In this document: piece by piece, positions 24,728 to 34,008 of the stretch
Numbering within the stretch: position 1 is the stretch's first letter
How the letters are laid out: every line of letters starts with the position of its first letter
From: Pseudomonadota bacterium
GTDB taxonomy: Bacteria > Pseudomonadota > Gammaproteobacteria > Burkholderiales > Burkholderiaceae_C
Direction: 5' to 3'
DNA: 64,000 nucleotides
Assembly (NCBI GenBank): GCA_031119395.1
Contig: JAVHYA010000007.1
Span: forward strand, 34,945-98,944
Program-made: the position numbers and the translations under genes
Notes under the pieces: generated by a model
Told to the model about the DNA's origin: nothing
Seen by the model: the letters and a program-made list of their open reading frames with translations, nothing else
The model's database searches: none

Positions 24728-24839
24728 CGGGCATCCGTACGCGAAGGACGGAACAGTCGCGCGAAGGACGCGAAAGATTTTTCTGATGTTCTTTCGCGTC
24801 CTGCGCGAGTTCTTTGCGCCCTTCGCGTACGGGTGTCCG
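24728..24839. repeat. long intergenic hairpin C
   Basis: Arms of about 50 bases: the left has CCGTACGCGAAGGACGG and GCGAAGGACGCGAAAG; the right has CTTTCGCGTCCTGCGCG and GCGCCCTTCGCGTACGG. It is the closest relative of hairpin B. It ends 17 bases before the LysR start codon, so it would sit in that gene's leader. Confidence 0.8.
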
Positions 24840-24856
24840 TTTTTGTGCTGCACCCC

Positions 24857-25765
24857 ATGGACTGGAACAACCTGCGCTATTTCCTCGAACTGTCGCGCGC
24901 CGGCACGCTGATGGCCGCGGCGCGCCGGCTCGCCGTGGACCACACCACCGTCGCCCGGCGCATCCAGGCGCTCGAGAAGGAACTGGGCAGCCCGCTCTTC
25001 GCCCGCGAAGCGGGCGGCCACCGCCTCACCGAAGCGGGGCGCCGGCTGCAACCGCAGGTGGAGGCGATGGAGCGCGCCTTCCGCACGCTGGAGAAGAACA
25101 CCGCGCCGGCGCCCGAGGAAGGCCTCTCGGGCCTGGTGCGCGTCGGAGCGACCGAGGGTTTCGGCACGGTGGTGCTGGCACCCGCGCTGGCCGGCTTCGC
25201 GCGCGAGCACCCCAAGCTGGTGATCGACCTGCTGGCCATGCCGCGCCTGGTGCACCTGTCGCGGCGCGAGGCCGACATCGTGATCTCGCTCGAGCGGCCC
25301 GCGCGCGGCCCGGTCGTCGTGACCAAGCTCACCGACTACAGCCTGCACCTGTACGCGAGCCGCGCCTATCTGCGTGCGCATCCGCCGATCCGGCAGCGCG
25401 AGGACCTGAAGGGCCATACCTTCGTGAGCTACGTCGACGACCTGCTCTTCTCCAAGGAGTTGCAGTACCTGGACGAGTTGTACCGGCCCGACGCCTTCTC
25501 GCTGCGCAGCACCAGCGTGCTGGCGCAGCACCACGCCGTGGCGGCCGATGCCGGCATCGGCGTGCTGCCGGCCTTCGTGGCGGCAGGTGACCCACGCCTG
25601 CAGCGCGTGCTGCCGGCCGAAGCGGATTTCACGCGCACCTTCTGGATGTCCATGCCGGCCGAGGCCAAGCAGTTGGGCCGCATGCAGGCGGTGTGGACCT
25701 TCCTGCGCACGGTGGCGGAGCAGCAGCGCGCGCTGCTGCTGTCGGCGCCCGGGAGCCCCGCCTGA
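24857..25765 (+). CDS. LysR-family transcriptional regulator, likely of the mms genes
   Basis: A 302-residue LysR-type regulator. The N-terminal HTH spans about 1-60 (DWNNLRYFLELSRAGTLMAAARRLAVDHTTVARRI) with the FAREAGGHRLTEAG end of the linker helix. A two-lobed effector domain occupies about 90-290. Its gene is divergent from mmsA, the usual layout for a LysR regulator and its target. The effector is probably a valine-pathway intermediate, by position only. A long hairpin occupies its leader and no clear Shine-Dalgarno is seen before ATG 24857. An open frame extends far upstream but crosses gene-free repeat DNA and antisense genes. Confidence 0.9.
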   Translation: MDWNNLRYFLELSRAGTLMAAARRLAVDHTTVARRIQALEKELGSPLFAREAGGHRLTEAGRRLQPQVEAMERAFRTLEKNTAPAPEEGLSGLVRVGATEGFGTVVLAPALAGFAREHPKLVIDLLAMPRLVHLSRREADIVISLERPARGPVVVTKLTDYSLHLYASRAYLRAHPPIRQREDLKGHTFVSYVDDLLFSKELQYLDELYRPDAFSLRSTSVLAQHHAVAADAGIGVLPAFVAAGDPRLQRVLPAEADFTRTFWMSMPAEAKQLGRMQAVWTFLRTVAEQQRALLLSAPGSPA

Positions 25766-25889
25766 ACCTCGGCGCCGCAGTCCACGTCCGACTCACGGAT
25801 ACAAACCGCCCGGAAGGCGCATGCAGGTTGCACGGCCAGCGATCGAAAAAGGAGCAGAGGGCACGCGGCACACCCTGCCGGACTGCGCC

Positions 25890-26555
25890 TCAGGCGGCGT
25901 CGCCGCCCCAACCGAACCTGCGGCGCAGGCCGTCGAGCACCGTGTGGGCCCAGGTCGCCCTGCGGCGCGGCCGTGGCGGCATCGGCAGGCCGCCGTCGTC
26001 GAGCACGTCGATCAACCCGCGCGACTGCAGTGATCGCACGAAGCGCAGGCAGACATCGCCGGGCTGCGCGCTGAGGTTCGCCAATTCGGCCAGCGTGAGC
26101 GAGCGGCGGGTCAGCAAGCTGGCCATGCGCACGCGCCGCGGGTCGTCGCGCAGGGCGGCGACCGGGGGCCATTGCCGCAGCCGGTAGCGCCCGGCTGGCA
26201 GCGGATGCAGCGCAGGCGCCGCCAGGGCGCCGTCGGGGCCGGGGACCGGCATCGGCGTTTCGAGCACGGGCACGTCGGCGCGGGTGAATTCCCGCTCCAG
26301 CCCGTGCAACTGCGCCGCGAGCCGGTCGGCACGCCATGTGTCGTCGGGCCTGCCGAGGGGGATCAGTGCACGCGTGGCCGGTCGCGCCGGATCGCGGGCG
26401 CCGTCATCGCCGTCGACGATGAGCGCATCGAAGGGCGCACGCCTCACGAAGCGCCAGGAGAAGTCTTCGAGCTGCGCGAGCCGCCGCATCAGCGCGCGGA
26501 CGCGCGCGACGTCGGCGGGCGCCAGGCCGTGCGTGCCCAGCCTCAGCCCGCTCAT
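25890..26555 (-). CDS. hypothetical protein with possible C-terminal winged helix
   Basis: A 221-residue soluble protein, not recognised. The N-terminal third has alternating strand/helix character (LAPADVARVRALMRRLAQ, then FDALIVDGDDG), which recalls a receiver-like or Rossmann-like half domain without its acidic pocket. The region about 155-195 (MASLLTRRSLTLAELANLS, CLRFVRSLQSRGLIDVL) reads as a small winged helix of the MarR/ArsR kind. The last 30 residues are Arg-rich. Start ATG 26555 is chosen for a typical MSGLRLG opening. It is on the opposite strand from the LysR gene and 165 bases downstream-side of the amidohydrolase gene. Confidence 0.6.
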   Translation of the reverse strand: MSGLRLGTHGLAPADVARVRALMRRLAQLEDFSWRFVRRAPFDALIVDGDDGARDPARPATRALIPLGRPDDTWRADRLAAQLHGLEREFTRADVPVLETPMPVPGPDGALAAPALHPLPAGRYRLRQWPPVAALRDDPRRVRMASLLTRRSLTLAELANLSAQPGDVCLRFVRSLQSRGLIDVLDDGGLPMPPRPRRRATWAHTVLDGLRRRFGWGGDAA

Positions 26556-26720
26556 CGCGGCGCCTCCCCCACATGCCGCGCCCGCGCGGCGTCCCCGCTG
26601 GCGGCTGTGCCGCACCCATTTCGCATCGATGGCCCCCCTGTGTGAGCGGCCATTCTGGCAGCGCGGGGAGGCGCAAAAGTCAAACAAGGTCACCCGGCGG
26701 CCCGGGCGGCCCGCGGCGCG

Positions 26721-28046
26721 TCAGCCCTTGGCACCCAGCGCCGTGAGCACCGCCGTCGTCATGGCCTGCACGCCGATCTTGATCGACGGCTCGGGCACCG
26801 GTGCGAAGTACGGCGAGTGGTTGAAGGGCAGCGGCTTGCCGCCCTTCTTCATCGACTCGGCCACGTCCTTGGGGTCGGTCACGCCGACGAAGAAGAACAT
26901 CGACGGAATGCCCGCGTCGGTGAACACGGAGAAGTCCTCGCTGGCGGTGATGGGCTGCACCTGCACCACCTTCGGGTCGCCGAACTGCGCCTTGAGCGAG
27001 GCCACCGTGCGCTGCACCACGGCCTCGTTGTTGTTCACGGCCGCGGTGCTGCTGTCGGCGCCCAGGCGCACCTCGGGCTCCGGCGCACCGGCCATCGCGG
27101 CCGAGGCCAGCGCGGTGCGGCGGATGCCGTCGAGCAGCCGGGTGCGCACCTCCGGCTTGTAGCTGCGGATGGTGCCGCTGAGCTTCGCCGCGTCGGGGAT
27201 GATGTTGCCCGCCGTGCCGGCCTGGAAGGCGCCGATGGTGACCACGCCGAACTCCGCCGGGTCCTTCTCGCGGCTGACCACGGTCTGCACGTCGGTCACG
27301 AAGTGCGCCCCGATGGCGATCGGGTCGATGGTGGCGTGCGGGGCCGAGCCGTGGCCGCCGCGGCCCTTGAAGGTGATCTCCAGGCTGTCCGACGCCGAGG
27401 TGACCGGCCCGGCGCGGTAGCCGACGAAGCCGAAGGGCGACGGGCTGGTGTGCAGCGCGAAGGCGTAGTCGGGCTTGGGGAAGCGCTTGAAGAGGCCATC
27501 GTCCACCATCGCCTTGGCGCCGAACACGGTCTCTTCGGAGGGCTGCGCGATGAACATCAGCGTGCCCTGCCACTGGTCCTTCAGCGCGAGCAGCGTGCGC
27601 GCGGTGCCGACCCAGCTGGCCATGTGGATGTCGTGGCCGCAGCTGTGGGCGACGAAGGTCTCGCGGCCGTTCCATTGCGCCTTGGCCTTGCTGGCGTAGG
27701 GCAGCCCGGTCTTCTCCTCCATCGGCAGCGCATCGAGTTCGGTGCGCACCATCACCGTGGGGCCGGTGCCGTTGCGGTACAGCGCGACCACGCCGGTGCG
27801 GCCCACGCCCTCGGTCACCTCGAAGCCCAGGGCGCGCAGCTCGGCGGCCAGCTTGGCCGCGGTGCGCGTCTCCTGGAAGCCGAGTTCGGGGTTCGCGTGG
27901 ATGTCCTTGTAGATCGACTCGAGCTGCGGGTACATGCCGTCGACCAGCGGCACGATGCGCGCCGACGGGACGGCCGACTGGGCCAGGACGGAGGAAGCCG
28001 CGCATGCGGCGAGCGCGGCCAGGGTGAGGGAGCGAAGTGCGTTCAT
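26721..28046 (-). CDS. secreted M20 amidohydrolase (hippurate hydrolase/aminoacylase type)
   Basis: A 441-residue M20D-type metallohydrolase that cleaves N-acylated amino acids or similar amides. A Sec signal ends at about residue 22 (SVLAQ), so it is periplasmic. That is unusual, as most HipO/IAA-amidohydrolase relatives are cytosolic. Metal ligands are visible in the SCGHDIHMA motif, the QPSEETVFGAKAM Glu pair, the lid-domain His in GGHGSAPHATIDP, and the late NHSPYFAPVPE segment. It faces a LysR gene across 146 bases, so control by that regulator is likely. Substrate unknown. Confidence 0.88.
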   Translation of the reverse strand: MNALRSLTLAALAACAASSVLAQSAVPSARIVPLVDGMYPQLESIYKDIHANPELGFQETRTAAKLAAELRALGFEVTEGVGRTGVVALYRNGTGPTVMVRTELDALPMEEKTGLPYASKAKAQWNGRETFVAHSCGHDIHMASWVGTARTLLALKDQWQGTLMFIAQPSEETVFGAKAMVDDGLFKRFPKPDYAFALHTSPSPFGFVGYRAGPVTSASDSLEITFKGRGGHGSAPHATIDPIAIGAHFVTDVQTVVSREKDPAEFGVVTIGAFQAGTAGNIIPDAAKLSGTIRSYKPEVRTRLLDGIRRTALASAAMAGAPEPEVRLGADSSTAAVNNNEAVVQRTVASLKAQFGDPKVVQVQPITASEDFSVFTDAGIPSMFFFVGVTDPKDVAESMKKGGKPLPFNHSPYFAPVPEPSIKIGVQAMTTAVLTALGAKG

Positions 28047-28192
28047 GGGCGTTGGAAGGTGGGGTCGGACTCGGGTTCGGTCGGGATCGCGGCGCGCCTC
28101 GCGCCCGCGGCCCGAATCTAGGGTCGACCGGCGCGCGCGTCCAATGCATTGTTCTATCCTCCCGGATGAGTTCGACTCATCGTTTGGCCACC

Positions 28193-29113
28193 ATGACGCT
28201 GGTTCAGCTGCGGCACTTCCTCTCCATCGCCGAGACGGGCTCCTTCACCCGCTCGGCACGCGCCTGCTTCCTCACCCAATCCGCGCTCAGCCGCAGCCTG
28301 CGCGCGCTGGAGGACGAACTGGGTCAGCCCCTCCTCGACCGCATCGGGCGGCGCAGCGAACCGACGCCCTTCGGCCGCAGCCTGCTCGAGCGCGCACGCC
28401 AGCTCGTGCACGATGCCGACGCGCTCGCCGCGGCGGGCCGGCGCGCGACCGGCGCGGCACCGGAGCGCCTGCGCGTGGGCATGGGCTCGGGGCCCGGCGC
28501 CCTGCTCACGCCGGCCCTGCTGCAACGGGCGGCGCGGCCCGGGGCCGGCCTGCGCATCGACATCCAGCATGGCGACGTGCCCCGGCTGGTCGAGGCGTTG
28601 CGGCGACGCGAACTCGATGCGCTGGTGGTCGAGGTGCGCTCCTTCCCGCCGCTGCCCGGCCTGCGCATCGAGCCGCTGGTGGCGCTGCGCGGCGCCTTCA
28701 TGTGCCGCCGCGGCCATCCGCTGGCGCGGCGGCGCCGCCCGCTGCGCTTCGACGACCTGCTCGCCTACCCGATCGCGTCGACGCCGCTGGGCGACCATGT
28801 CGTGCGCGCACTGGTCGATACCTACGGCCCCGCCGCACACCCCGACCTGTGCCTGAGCCTGCGCTGCACCGAGCTGGCACCGCTGGTCGAGGCCACGCGC
28901 CACAGCGACGCGGTGCTCATCGCCATACGCGCGGCGGCGCCCGACCTGGTTGAATTGCGCGTCGGGCCGAGCGGCACGGGCGGCGCCCATTTCGGGCTGG
29001 TCACGCTGGCCCGGCGCACCGAGCCCGCAGCCGTGGCGCAACTGCGCGAGGCGATCGCGCAGCACCTGCGCGAGGACGCTGCGCCTACTTCAGCTCGAAG
29101 CTCTGCGACTTGA
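28193..29113 (+). CDS. LysR-family transcriptional regulator
   Basis: A 306-residue LysR-type regulator with the HTH in residues 1-60 (LVQLRHFLSIAETGSFTRSARACFLTQSALSRSLRALE), followed by a two-lobed effector domain that includes LRVGMGSGPGALLTP. It is divergent from the secreted M20 amidohydrolase gene, its probable target. ATG 28193 places the HTH directly after the start, as is usual; ATG 28166 would add nine residues. Its 3' end overlaps the end of bglX by 29 bases on the opposite strand, so the two transcripts are convergent and overlapping. Confidence 0.88.
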   Translation: MTLVQLRHFLSIAETGSFTRSARACFLTQSALSRSLRALEDELGQPLLDRIGRRSEPTPFGRSLLERARQLVHDADALAAAGRRATGAAPERLRVGMGSGPGALLTPALLQRAARPGAGLRIDIQHGDVPRLVEALRRRELDALVVEVRSFPPLPGLRIEPLVALRGAFMCRRGHPLARRRRPLRFDDLLAYPIASTPLGDHVVRALVDTYGPAAHPDLCLSLRCTELAPLVEATRHSDAVLIAIRAAAPDLVELRVGPSGTGGAHFGLVTLARRTEPAAVAQLREAIAQHLREDAAPTSARSSAT

Positions 29114-31406
29114 CGTTCTCCGAGTCGAGGCCGACCTGCACGTTGAACTGGCCGGGCTCGGCCACGTGCTGGAGCTTCGCGTTGTAGAACTTGAGCTTGT
29201 CCTCGCCGATGGTGAAGCGCACTTCCTTCTTCTCGCCGGGCTGCAGCATCAGCTTGCGGAAGTCCTTCAGCTCCTTGACGGGCCGCACCACGGAGGCCGC
29301 CACGTCCTGGATGTAGAGCTGCACCACCGTCTCGCCCGCACGCTCGCCGGTGTTGGCCACGGTGACGCTGGCTTCCACCTTGCCGCCGCGTGCGATGGCG
29401 GGTGCCGACAGCGTGACATCGGACACGCTGAAGTCGGTGTAGCTCAGGCCGTAGCCGAAGGGGTACAGCGCACCCTGCGGTTCGTCGAAGTACTGCGAGG
29501 TGTAGTTCCCCGGCTTGCCCGGCGTGAACGGCCGGCCCAGCCGCGGATAGTTGTAGTAGGTGGGGACCTGGCCCACCGAGCGCGGCAGCGAGATCGGCAG
29601 CTTGCCCGACGGGTTCGCGTCGCCGAAGAGCACGTCGGCAATCGCGTTGCCGCCCTCGGTGCCGGCGAACCAGGTCTCGAGCATCGCGTCGGCGTTGGCC
29701 TTCTCCCAGCCCAGGGTCAGCGGGCGGCCGTTCATCAGCACCAGCACCAGGGGCTTGCCGGTCGCCTTGAGCGCCCTGAGCAGCGCCTGCTGGCTCTCGG
29801 GCAGGTCCAGACGCGTGCGGCTCGACGACTCGTGCGACATGCCGCGCGACTCGCCCACCGCCGCCACCACCACGTCGGCCTGCTTCGCCGCGGCCACGGC
29901 CTCGTCGATCATTTCCTGCGGCGATCGCTTGTCCTGCACCACCTCGGGCTCGTCCCAGTTGAGGAAGTTGAGGTACTCGACGACGGCCTTGTCCTCGCTC
30001 ACGTTGGCGCCGCGCGCGTACACGAGCGAGCCCTTCTGGCCGGCGATCGCCTGCTCCATGCCCTTGCGCAGCGTGACCGACTGCTTCCACACCGCCTGGG
30101 CCGACCACACGCCCATGATGTCGATCGGCGCGTCGGCCAGCGGCCCGGTGAGCAGCACCTTGGCGCCCTTGGCGATGGGCAGCGTGCGGTTCCTGTTCTC
30201 CAGCAGCACCAGCGAGCGGCGCGCCACGTCGCGCGCCGGGGCGCGGTGCAGGCGCGAATCGGCCTTGAGGTCCGGCGGGTCGTCCTCGGCCTTGCCGATG
30301 CGCAGGAAGGGGTCGTGGAACAGGCCCAGGTCGTACTTGGCGCCCAGCACCTCGCGCACGGCGTTGTCCAGCACCTTCATGGGCACCGCGCCGGACTTGA
30401 CCAGTCCCGGCAGCTCCTTCAGGTAGACCTGGTCGGCCATGCTCATGTCGACGCCGGCGGTGATGGCCAGTTTGGCCGCCTCGCGCTCGTCGCGCGCCAC
30501 GCCGTGGCGCATCAGCTCGGTGATGGCGCCGTGGTCCGAGAAGGTCACGCCCTTGAAGCCCCACTGCTTGCGCAGCAGGTCCTGCAGCAGCCAGGTGTTG
30601 GACGTGGCGGGCTGGCCGTTGACGGTGTTCAGCGCGATCATCACGCCGCCCGAACCGGCCTCGATCGCCGCCTTGTAGGGCGGCAGGTAGTCGTTGTACA
30701 TGCGCATGGGGCTCATGTCGACGATGTTGTAGTCGCGCCCGCCCTCCACCGCGCCGTACAGCGCGAAGTGCTTGACCGAGGCCATGATCGCGTCGCGCTT
30801 GAGCACGCTGCCCCTGCGCGCGAAGTTCTCGCCGTTCTGGAAGCCCTGCACCATGCTGCGCGCGATCTGCGAGACCAGGTACGGGTCTTCGCCGAAGCCT
30901 TCGGAGGTGCGGCCCCAGCGCGGGTCGCGCGAGATGTCGACGGTGGGCGCGAAGGTCACGTCCACGCCGTCGGCTGCGGCCTCGACCGCGGCGGTGCGCG
31001 CGGTGAGCCGGATCGCATCCATGTCCCAGCTCGACGCCAGGCCGAGGCCGATCGGGAACGAGGTGCGGTGCCCGTGCAGCACGTCGTAGGCGAAGAGGAT
31101 CGGGATCCTCAGCCGGCTCTGGCCCACCGCGGCTTCCTGCAGCGGGCGCTGCTCCTTGTGGTTGATCGAATTGAAGGTGCCGCCCACGCGGCCGGCCGCC
31201 ACCTCCTGCGCGAGCTGCGGCGCCGGCATCTCGGGGCCGATGCTGATCAGGCGCAGCTGGCCCACCTTCTCCTCCAGCGTCATCTGGCGCAGCAGGTCGG
31301 CCACGAAGGCGGGCTTGTTGTTCAGCAGCGCGGGCTTGGGCTGCGCGAAGGCCAGCGGTGCGGCCACGGCGGTGGTCGCGGCGACCAACACGGCAATGCG
31401 TTTCAT
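29085..31406 (-). CDS. bglX: periplasmic beta-glucosidase, glycoside hydrolase family 3
   Basis: A 773-residue GH3 enzyme that removes beta-linked glucose from oligosaccharides. A Sec signal covers residues 1-21 (AFA-Q), so it is periplasmic. Domain order is as in E. coli BglX (765 residues): a TIM-barrel domain with KHFALYGA and the nucleophile Asp in TFSDHGAI, an alpha/beta sandwich (about 390-600), and a C-terminal fibronectin-III-like domain (about 660-760). It is divergent from an OpgG-like gene, 222 bases apart. Osmoregulated periplasmic glucans, beta-linked glucose polymers, are therefore an attractive substrate. That is context, not proof. Confidence 0.93.
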   Translation of the reverse strand: MKRIAVLVAATTAVAAPLAFAQPKPALLNNKPAFVADLLRQMTLEEKVGQLRLISIGPEMPAPQLAQEVAAGRVGGTFNSINHKEQRPLQEAAVGQSRLRIPILFAYDVLHGHRTSFPIGLGLASSWDMDAIRLTARTAAVEAAADGVDVTFAPTVDISRDPRWGRTSEGFGEDPYLVSQIARSMVQGFQNGENFARRGSVLKRDAIMASVKHFALYGAVEGGRDYNIVDMSPMRMYNDYLPPYKAAIEAGSGGVMIALNTVNGQPATSNTWLLQDLLRKQWGFKGVTFSDHGAITELMRHGVARDEREAAKLAITAGVDMSMADQVYLKELPGLVKSGAVPMKVLDNAVREVLGAKYDLGLFHDPFLRIGKAEDDPPDLKADSRLHRAPARDVARRSLVLLENRNRTLPIAKGAKVLLTGPLADAPIDIMGVWSAQAVWKQSVTLRKGMEQAIAGQKGSLVYARGANVSEDKAVVEYLNFLNWDEPEVVQDKRSPQEMIDEAVAAAKQADVVVAAVGESRGMSHESSSRTRLDLPESQQALLRALKATGKPLVLVLMNGRPLTLGWEKANADAMLETWFAGTEGGNAIADVLFGDANPSGKLPISLPRSVGQVPTYYNYPRLGRPFTPGKPGNYTSQYFDEPQGALYPFGYGLSYTDFSVSDVTLSAPAIARGGKVEASVTVANTGERAGETVVQLYIQDVAASVVRPVKELKDFRKLMLQPGEKKEVRFTIGEDKLKFYNAKLQHVAEPGQFNVQVGLDSENVKSQSFELK

Positions 31407-31628
31407 CGGCAAGCGGATCCTCGGGTCGAAGAGCGAAGCCGGGCATCTTAAGGGGCTGCCCCCTTTGCGCGACACGCATCGACCCCACGCACGACCCGCT
31501 CCTACAGCAAGGCGGGCACGCACGATGCTAAGCTTGGCCGCGCTGTCTGCGCCGGTCCCGCCCATGCTGCGGGTCTGCACCGGTGTGCAGATGTTTCCAT
31601 CCCACATCGACGACCTTCGCCACGGCCC

Positions 31629-33296
31629 ATGATCGACAGGCTCGCCCACACCGCCCGTTCCTCCCTCCTCGTCGGCTGCATCAGCCTGCTCACGGCCTGC
31701 GCCGTGCCCTCCACGCAGAGCGCCCCGGCCGCCCCCGCCGCCAGCGGCAAGGTGTTCTCGCTGGACGACGTGACGGCGCGTGCGCGCGAACTGGCCGCCC
31801 GCCCCTACGCGGCGCCCGCAAGCAATCTGCCGCCCTTCTTCGGCACCATGCAGTTCGCCGACTACATGCAGATCCAGCCGCGCTCGGACCGCTTCGAGTG
31901 GCGCGACCTGCAGACTCCCTTCCGCCTGAACTTCTACCACCAGGGGATGCAGTTCAACTTCCCGGTGAAGATCAACGAGATCACCGACGCCGGCGTGCGC
32001 GAGATCCGCTACGAGCCCGACCGCTTCGACTTCGGCAAGCTCAACTTCGACCGCGAGGCGACGCGCCAGCTCGGCTACGCCGGCTTTCGCGTGCTGTACC
32101 CGGTCAACCAGGCCGGCAAGTACGACGAGGTCATGAGCCTGCTGGGCGCCAGCTACTTCCGCGTCATCGGCAAGGGCCAGGTGTACGGCCTGTCGGGCCG
32201 CGGGCTGGCGATCGACACCACCTCGGTGGGCAAGGAGGAGTTCCCGAACTTCCGCGAGTACTGGATCCAGCGGCCCGGACCGAACGACAAGCAGCTGGTG
32301 ATCTACGCCCTGCTCGACTCGCCCAGCGCCACCGGCGCCTACCAGTTCATCCTGCAGCCGGGCAGCGACGCCGTGCTGGACGTGCAGGCCAACATCGTGA
32401 TGCGCCAGGACGTGGCCACGCTGGGCATCGCGCCGCTGACCAGCATGTTCCTCTACGGTCCCAACCAGCGCTGGCCGGAGTTCCTGCGCAACTTCCGGCC
32501 GGCCATCCACGACTCCAACGGCCTGGCGATCCACGCCGGCAACGACGAGTGGATCTGGCGCCCGCTGAACAACCCCAAGGGCGCCGTCGCCGTGAGCAGC
32601 TTCCAGGTCGACAACCCGCGCGGCTTCGGGCTGCTGCAGCGCGGCCATGCCTTCCAGGACTTCCAGGACCTGAAGGACCGCTACGACCTGCGGCCCAGCG
32701 CCTGGATCGAGCCGCAGGGCAACTGGGGCAAGGGCAAGGTCACGCTGATGGAGATCCCCACGGCCGACGAGACCAACGACAACATCGTCGCCTTCTGGAA
32801 CCCCGACACGCCAGCGCGCAAGGGCCAGACGATGCAGTTCGCCTACCGCATGCACTGGACCATGGACGAGCCCGCCCTGCACGCACAGAACAACGCCTGG
32901 GTGCGCCAGACCTTCCAGACCGAAGGCGAGCGCTACCAGCCCAACCTGATCCGCCAGAGCGACGGCACCACGGCGCTGATGGTCGACTTCGTCGGCCCGG
33001 CCGTGGCCAACCTGCCCGCCGGCACCGCGCTGGAGACGCAGCTGAGCGGCAACGCCAATGCCGAGATCCTCGAGAGCAGCCTGCTGCGCAACGACGCGAT
33101 CAAGGGCTGGCGCCTGTCGCTGCGCGTGAAGGTCAAGGACCCGGCGCAGGTCACCGAACTGCGCGCCGCGCTGACCCAGGGCGGCAAGCCGCTGAGCGAG
33201 ACCTGGAGCTTCCAGATTCCGCCGGTGCCGGCGCCGCCGCCGCCCGCGGCCCCGGCAGCTGCCGCGTCCCAACCGCAAGCTGCAGCTTCCAAATGA
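31629..33296 (+). CDS. opgG: glucan biosynthesis protein G-like (OpgG/MdoG family), lipobox-bearing
   Basis: A 555-residue protein of the MdoG/OpgG/OpgD family, which shapes the backbone or branches of osmoregulated periplasmic glucans. The core (about 40-530) shows [44 protein letters not shown] and the [13 protein letters not shown] block, all typical. Unlike E. coli OpgG, the N-terminus ends in LLTAC at residue 20-24, a good lipobox, so the protein may be lipid-anchored. The tail after about 525 is Pro/Ala-rich. No opgH glucosyltransferase gene is adjacent. OpgD is an alternative name for this fold. Confidence 0.9.
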   Translation: MIDRLAHTARSSLLVGCISLLTACAVPSTQSAPAAPAASGKVFSLDDVTARARELAARPYAAPASNLPPFFGTMQFADYMQIQPRSDRFEWRDLQTPFRLNFYHQGMQFNFPVKINEITDAGVREIRYEPDRFDFGKLNFDREATRQLGYAGFRVLYPVNQAGKYDEVMSLLGASYFRVIGKGQVYGLSGRGLAIDTTSVGKEEFPNFREYWIQRPGPNDKQLVIYALLDSPSATGAYQFILQPGSDAVLDVQANIVMRQDVATLGIAPLTSMFLYGPNQRWPEFLRNFRPAIHDSNGLAIHAGNDEWIWRPLNNPKGAVAVSSFQVDNPRGFGLLQRGHAFQDFQDLKDRYDLRPSAWIEPQGNWGKGKVTLMEIPTADETNDNIVAFWNPDTPARKGQTMQFAYRMHWTMDEPALHAQNNAWVRQTFQTEGERYQPNLIRQSDGTTALMVDFVGPAVANLPAGTALETQLSGNANAEILESSLLRNDAIKGWRLSLRVKVKDPAQVTELRAALTQGGKPLSETWSFQIPPVPAPPPPAAPAAAASQPQAAASK

Positions 33297-33298
33297 AA

Positions 33299-33320
33299 AG
33301 GGGCGGAAACGTCCGCCCCT
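33299..33320 (-). terminator. terminator hairpin serving scoB
   Basis: AGGGGCGGA-acg-TCCGCCCCT with an AAAA run at its left end, which reads as a T-run on the minus strand. It follows scoB in that direction, starts three bases after the opgG stop, and is also part of dispersed repeat copy 4. Confidence 0.7.
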
Positions 33321-33349
33321 CCTGCACCACCAGCTATCAAAACGATAGC
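33299..33349 (-). repeat. dispersed GCTATC/GCGCCCG repeat, copy 4
   Basis: The small stem is perfect (GCTATC-aaaac-GATAGC, 33333-33349). The larger stem is replaced by an unrelated GGGGCGGA/TCCGCCCC hairpin at the same distance. It lies between the convergent opgG and scoB genes. Confidence 0.75.
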
Positions 33350-33359
33350 AAACGGCAGG

Positions 33360-33998
33360 TCATCGCACCAGCGTCACGCCCGTCTTCGACTGCAGTTCGT
33401 CGAAGCTCACGCCGTCGGCCAGCTCGACGACCTTGAGCCCCTGGGGCGTCACGTCGAGCACGGCCAGGTCGGTGATGATGCGGTCGACCACGCCCACGCC
33501 CGTCAGCGGCAGCGTGCAGGCCGGCAGGATCTTCATGTCGGTCGTGCCGTCCTTCTTCTTGGCCACGTGCTCCATCAGCACGATCACGCGCTTGACGCCG
33601 GCCACCAGGTCCATGGCACCGCCCATGCCCTTGACCATCTTGCCGGGGATCATCCAGTTGGCCAGGTCGCCCTTCTCGCTCACCTGCATGGCGCCGAGGA
33701 TCGACAGGTTGATCTTGCCGCCGCGGATCATCGCGAAGCTCTGGTCGCTGCCGAAGATGGCGCTGCCCGGCAGCGTCGTCACGGTCTGCTTGCCGGCGTT
33801 GATCAGGTCGGCATCGACCTGGTCCTCGGTCGGGAAGGGGCCGATGCCGAGCATGCCGTTCTCGCTCTGCAGCCACACCTCCTTGGTGCCGGTGTGGTTG
33901 GCCACCAGCGTCGGGATGCCGATGCCGAGGTTCACATAGAAGCCGTCTTCCAGCTCCTGCGCCGCACGTGCGGCCATCTGGTCTTGGGTCCAGGGCAT
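33360..33998 (-). CDS. scoB: 3-oxoacid CoA-transferase subunit B
   Basis: A 212-residue beta subunit of a class I CoA-transferase, which moves CoA from succinyl-CoA to a 3-oxoacid such as acetoacetate or 3-oxoadipate. The catalytic Glu lies in [11 protein letters not shown] (near residue 47), and the family opening [15 protein letters not shown] is intact. It follows the subunit A gene by ten bases and is clearly co-transcribed. The pair is equally compatible with the names atoDA, pcaIJ or scoAB. No other aromatic or poly-hydroxybutyrate genes nearby settle the substrate. Confidence 0.92.
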   Translation of the reverse strand: MPWTQDQMAARAAQELEDGFYVNLGIGIPTLVANHTGTKEVWLQSENGMLGIGPFPTEDQVDADLINAGKQTVTTLPGSAIFGSDQSFAMIRGGKINLSILGAMQVSEKGDLANWMIPGKMVKGMGGAMDLVAGVKRVIVLMEHVAKKKDGTTDMKILPACTLPLTGVGVVDRIITDLAVLDVTPQGLKVVELADGVSFDELQSKTGVTLVR

Positions 33999-34008
33999 GT
34001 CGGGCTCC

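Noticed and set aside
21260..24856. A plus-strand frame open for some 3.6 kb upstream of the LysR gene and continuous with it.
   Set aside because: It runs antisense to the acyl-CoA dehydrogenase and mmsA genes and through repeat DNA, with Arg/His/Ala-rich noise typical of high-GC antisense frames. The LysR domain begins precisely at ATG 24857.
31407..33278. A minus-strand frame that would extend BglX by more than 600 residues.
   Set aside because: It is antisense to the clear OpgG-like gene and precedes a proper signal peptide at 31406, so the BglX start is there.
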